NCBI GenBank assembly: GCA_014338405.1
Contig: JTDE01021368.1
Location: 32,306-96,305 of the forward strand
From: Paragonimus skrjabini miyazakii
Taxonomy: Eukaryota > Platyhelminthes > Trematoda > Plagiorchiida > Troglotrematidae
Reading direction: 5' to 3'
DNA: 64,000 nt
The notes beneath the pieces were generated by a model, which saw only the letters and a program-made list of their open reading frames with translations, was not told the origin of the DNA and made no database searches. How positions within the stretch are numbered: position 1 is the first letter of the stretch; each line of letters begins with the position of its first letter. The translations under genes and the position numbers were made by a program. Below, one piece after another: positions 54,301-60,300 of this stretch.

Positions 54301-57300
54301 CAACTGCGATAGACCTGAATTTTTGTCGCGTCGATTAGTCTTACGAATTAAGGTCAATTGGAGCATACACTGGAAGAATGAACACGACGCTCCTCTAATT
54401 TGCGGTAACAGACTCCAACCGATGTGCTTAGTCCGACAGCGCACAATGGGTTGTCCGCTGACTTCGAATAAGTGTTGATCATTTTTGGAACTCAGAGCAT
54501 TCTCATTCCAGATTGACCATGAGATTCGGCTTTGGCAACACTGAAGTACCTGAGAAAAGAACGGTTGGGTTGACAATGATCTAGAAGTGAGATCATGTGA
54601 ACAACAGTGTTGGAATTGTAGAGTCGCGCCTACGCCATACAGGACAAACAAAACTCCAGACATGAAGAAGTAGTCACCAAAGCAACTTGTTGACCTACAT
54701 GTCGGAGCCTCTCAGTTAAAAATCTGTGAAGCAACGAGAGATAAGACTTTCTTTGATAATCCTACCCGGGGACAATAACCCAGGAATCAGACTTACTTGG
54801 CAGTGAGAAACTTGGGTAGTTCGGGGATGCAGTATACAAGACACTGATATCTGAATCTCATTAACGTTGTTTTCAACAAACGTATTTAAAACTTTCAAAT
54901 AATACCAAAAATTCGGTAAATTATTGCCTGATTAGGTTCAGCTTATACTCACGGAGCTCCAACATGCTGACAGTTAATAGCCAACAATTGTTATAGTAAC
55001 GCTTAATCCAGATACACATACTAATGTCCTTATACAGCGCATTAAGATAGGTATGGTCTGCACAGAAATATAAACCCTACCAACTACATGTCCGAAGAAG
55101 AAAAGTGGCCCTAGAATTGCACGCAGTAAACCATGAATAAGATTCCCTTGACATTGAGCCTCCGAAATAAGATGAATGTTTTCTGTACTTCAGCAATACG
55201 TACCAAATGCATTAGTACGGTTGTGCAAACAAAACAGTCTCGTTGGTGAACAGTCAATTACAACACAACGGTTGTTTTGATCTGTTTAATTCAAGGAACG
55301 AGCTACAGAATTCCATTTGACTAAATCTGTTTAACGTAGCGAATGATTGGATCTGTCAAAACTTAAAAGAATTAACCCAACCAGTTTTGAGAATTGTGTG
55401 CATGCTGACACTTGACTTTTGCAATAACGTTTTGATTGGTAGGTGTAGTTAAGTTTGTACCATCAACAAAATCTGCTTTCCTCACCGTCGTTTGAAACTA
55501 GTCGGCCCGACCTACCCTGACGCAACATACACCCAGTTTCTTTTTATCACACAAAACTTGTACACACTTGTTTAGATGGAGCATAGATTAACTAGAATGC
55601 CTTCCAAGAAACAATAGACATGTTCCTTTTGAGCCTAACCATTTGGTGGAGTGAGGTGAAAAGCGACTAATATGAACATTTCAGAGAGGTTAAAGAGTAA
55701 TCGAAATTGAGTCCCACTCTCTGTTATACAGTTACGTCCTACGCGGTGAACTGTCGAGCGTGAATTTCGCCTGCATTGACATATGTACTCACAACTGTTC
55801 AACGGGCTAACGCCGTGCATAACTGGTTTGAGTGTGCGCGGAAGCTTTAACGAAATGCGTGCGCACGCAGGTTCCATACGAGTGGTGACAGTCCGACGAG
55901 GAGGTGCAGCCAATCAGTGCAAACTCGAAAAGAACAAGGGCATCGACCTTGTGCTGCAAACAGATTATCTTGAGCCAAACACAAACTGACGGAACTAGCA
56001 GATCAAAAACTTAGGATTAACTGTTATGGGAGGTATTATTACAGATAGGTGTCAAACCAAGCATCAGCGCTCTCCATCATCATCATCGTCATCATAGATA
56101 GCAATACATCACCGATGCTTGATTCCCATACAACCATAATGTAAAAAGCAAACCCTGTACAGGAAGAGAAAGGAGAAAAGAAGAGGAGGAGAAGGGACCT
56201 AACTACGAAAAATAGCTAAGTCTATATTCAAACATTTAACATAAAAGTGCCTACACGTCGCAAACAAACAACCTAGCTGTAAGTAAAGGTAAGGCGTCAT
56301 CAGCAAGAGAGCTTCCTTACGACTTTCACTGTCCCGCATCATTAAGTACACTCACCTCACAGACAACTCGCCCAAACAACGACAACACTCGCGTCACTGA
56401 GGTCAATTATCCACTACCTCATCTAGTCTCCAACCACCGACTCTGTGAGTATTGGGAGCCTCTGCGAAGGAGACGAACCCAACCAACAATGGTCAAGCCC
56501 TCGGTGAACGATTTCATTTCACAACGCAAATTCCTCATTCGTCCACCTCGCACCTTACACCAGTCGGCCGCAGCGTAGGCAAAGAGTGTTCGGTGTGGCA
56601 GACGACTAACTAGTATCCTTAGTACATGACCTAAACATATAAATATGTGAAAATGTAAGGATTGAACTAAAGAACTCGATTGGCGATCACTACCAAAAAC
56701 CCACTTTCTAACCTCCTCGTTGCTTGGTCGTTAGGGCTACCCGACACATACACACATACAGACATCGGTGATCAAATACCTTAAAACGGTTCACGTCTTC
56801 TACGTTGAACAGTCACGTTTCGCTGTCGTGAAGTAATACAACCCTCGCTATTGTCCTATATATGCGACCTATAAGCATCAGAGAGATACCTCTCTGTCGC
56901 CAGAGGTGCCCCAGATTAGCGATCACCGCCCTAACCTTAGAGATACACGCATCTATTTCATTAGCTGCACCGCCGCTAATGTGGCGTCCCAGATACACTA
57001 GTGAATCTTTTCGAAAGAGGCTGGTTGGAAAGTCTGTTTGAATGTGAAGGGTGTGAACAAATGTGAGTGGTGTCCAACTTGAAATTAGCTAAATTTCTCC
57101 CTAGTCACCAGTAATTTGGTGCACATTTTAACTGAGACAAGCGACTGTTCAAAATTATTATTAATAACCTATGTTAAACTTCCAGAAAAGTGGTTTAGCA
57201 ATAAAAAGCATTAAGTCCAATGAGAACGAGATGTCATCTTGTAGGATTAGTCCAAAATAGTGGTTTCCAAATTTCGTCTGTGTATCGTCTTATCATTTCA

Positions 57301-60300
57301 CGTCCAATATGTCAGATATCGACATATTTTGTCCGAACAGAGGTCAGACACTACGTCAGTGATTGCACGACGAGCTATAGTGGTGTAGTAATAAATGAAG
57401 CAAATTAGTATGACGCCTGATGGTGCATGTCATGTAAACGTAGATGACAAGCCAGATGCGATCAAACGCAGAACAATAGTTAAATAAGCATTAGCCAGCT
57501 AAGTTGGAAACTTGCCATCCTTGAGAAGAGTACAAATATTGCCGGATGGCGATGTCACCTTAGGTTAGAATCACGGGCAAAAATCAAGTGGCAGGCAGTA
57601 GGCGGTAGACCCTTGTATCACATTAAAACTAAGATAGAAGCAGTAGCGATTGAATAACAGTTGATAAGAATAAACAGAATCCAATGTGAAACTTGTATTC
57701 AAAAGACGATGTAAAGGTGTGATTAGATCAGTTTATTAACCCGAAGCGGCAATCACCATAGGTGTCAAATGTAGAAAAGTTGGAATCCATTCTATTGACT
57801 CCATCTTGCCGAAACTTCTATTACTGTTTTTAGACCGTCTACATATGGAGAATATAGCCCACTTTGGAAAACCGTGGTTAAATTCGCTTTATGAACCTAA
57901 CATGCAAAAGTTAAACTTCGGTCTTAGAAATCCGATCCGTTGAATGATTGTCTGATGTGCTAGAAAAAGCAAGATACAAGACGAGTGCAATTCCAGCGGA
58001 GATACCGCAACACATGACCGTAAATGTAGACTGAACAGGGGAAGATGCAATCCAAAAAAATCGTCAAAGTTATAACAGGCATTCCTCTATAAAAACAGCA
58101 GCTAAACACAACGGACGGTTCAAAAGCAAGCATCCAAATCATGCTGACTGCTAAGTGAGTGAGCCACAGGGTAGAAGTCAACAATCCCGTTACTAAAGGT
58201 TATGTGCAAGAAAGAATCAGATATAAACCAGGGTATAATAAGCGACTAGCTCTGTCTGATAGTCTGTATTATTGGTAATATGCTCGCCTACTTACCTTGT
58301 CTGGTCTTGTTAACTTTAGATTTGACCCCGTTGGATAAGAACACGAAGAGGCGACTAGGCGGATACAGATTGACAACTAGTTTGAACAGACCGCGCACGC
58401 TCTGTCGAACCGCGTCTTTCGAATCACCAGCCTTCAAGATCAGATACGGCAAAAATGCACCTGCTTCATGCTCCGTGAGAGTCAGTCCGGCCTCGCTTAA
58501 CCGCGAGAATAGTTTAGTCGTGTAGTCCAAGCCTGAGAAACGAGACATCGAGGGAAAAAAGAATATGCACTGTCTAGAATGAAGACCATACTAGGAGAAT
58601 ATAGATAGTTCTCTCTAACACTGGTGCACGGTCCTTGCTTTGATAAATGAGCACAACAGCGGAGGAAGCGTTTATAGATTAATCGTACACATAAAAGCTA
58701 GGTGAATTTGTTAGCTTTGACTTCAGTGAACACTGATGAGTAATTCAGAGCGACACGAAAAGGAGTACAGAACACGGTCATACGGGCAGATGAAGCAAAC
58801 AGTCATGTTCAGGAAAGACAGCCATTGATGCTAGTTCAAACGTCAAGTTAATCACAGAATTACAGAAGATACGAAGTAAACAATAGCGAATGGTAAAACA
58901 AAAGAATAACGGCTATCAAAGTAACCTCAGACGGCCAATGTATTTGAGGTTGTTTCGAAAAAGCGCACTAAGAAAGCGACCCGTTCGGAGTAGGGATGAA
59001 CGAAGTTGGGTGCGTTCATTGGCAGCTAGGACAGCATCGCGTTTTTTAAGAGCACGCCAGATAACTTGATTTCGCATGTCCGATTCAATTTGATCACGTA
59101 AACCAACTATTTTAACTATATTAGTGAGTCCAAAAAGATGATCCAAGAACAGGTTTCGGAAGCGATGTTCCCAGCTGAAGTCATGCGCCATGAGACAGAT
59201 ACAAAAAACGGGATGTCACAAAAGACTACTCACAGCGTCCAACCACCACAGGATTTGTCTCGAAGAAGCGCAGCACAATCCACCGTAAAATGAGATCTAT
59301 GTTGACCGCGGTGGCTTCCTCACCCTCCGGCGTATCCAAAAACTGACTCAGCTGATCCAAACCTTTGACGTGTTGTTTGAAGTCTGAATGGAAGAGCGAA
59401 GCGTGCAACTCTGGTGAAGCCCCACTGGCCAAGAACAGTTGGCTCAACTGTTGAACGTGGTCACGTGTAGGGGCGTCAAATTCCCACTTGAGCAGCTGTG
59501 TTCGAAAAAAAGAACAGAAAATAGACGAAGATGGCTGGGCATGAGAAAAAAGAACTAGATTCGAGAATGAAGAACATTCGACAACATGTCGCATTTCTGA
59601 AGTGCATATTAACAATTAGTCCGCACATATTGCCTGTTCAGAACTAGGAACCACTTTTATCGCGTGTTAGCTCATTATGGACTATATGAAGTATCCGCGT
59701 ATTATCGATCACGTTCTATATGGTTAGGAAGATGACTGGAAAGCTAAACGTTGTGACAAACGTGACTGTGGTATGTCAAAGATCATGAGCACACTCGTCA
59801 AAACCGCTTATAGCGCTTTATTAGAATGTCAACAGTAAATACCCAAACGGCGTTTAAAATTATGCATATAAATCTGTCCATTCTATAATCCATTGTATAG
59901 CTCGCTGATTTACATTTGGAAAAAAATTGCTGTAATAAAAATGAGTTAACGGTCATCTCACAATACAATCTCCTTTGAGGAGCTGAACAAAAGTTCAGTC
60001 AGGAAGGAAAACGAATGTAGAGATAATGTGCAGGAGATTTGAACCATAAGCAGCCTTAGTGTCTCGAGCCGAAACTCTTGATTACTCGGGCCAACGGTCT
60101 TGTAGGGGAATCCGTTATAACGGCAGTTGGCTGACGAGGTTCAAATTTTCGAGTGTTTCTGTCTTCCGAAGTTGACCAACAAAAAAGCCTGCTTAAATGG
60201 GAATGAATCAATCACATATGAGTAGTAGGTGTAACAAACGAAACTCCTGGTCTCTCATCAATGAAACTGTGGTTCCTCAGTAATCCTGACCTGCAATTCG

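Larger units (their letters stand above)
48186..58295 (-). other. CKAP5 intron 4 (10.1 kb), transposon-rich
   Basis: Splits TOG5. Donor gtaagt, acceptor cttcatcag. It contains the Penelope-like element, RTE-like fragments at 52.5, 53.6-54.0 and 56.1-57.0 kb and a SINE half copy. Stretches 48190-50190 and 57120-58290 show only short frames without motifs; a 146-codon plus frame at 48931-49371 is not recognised. Confidence 0.8.
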
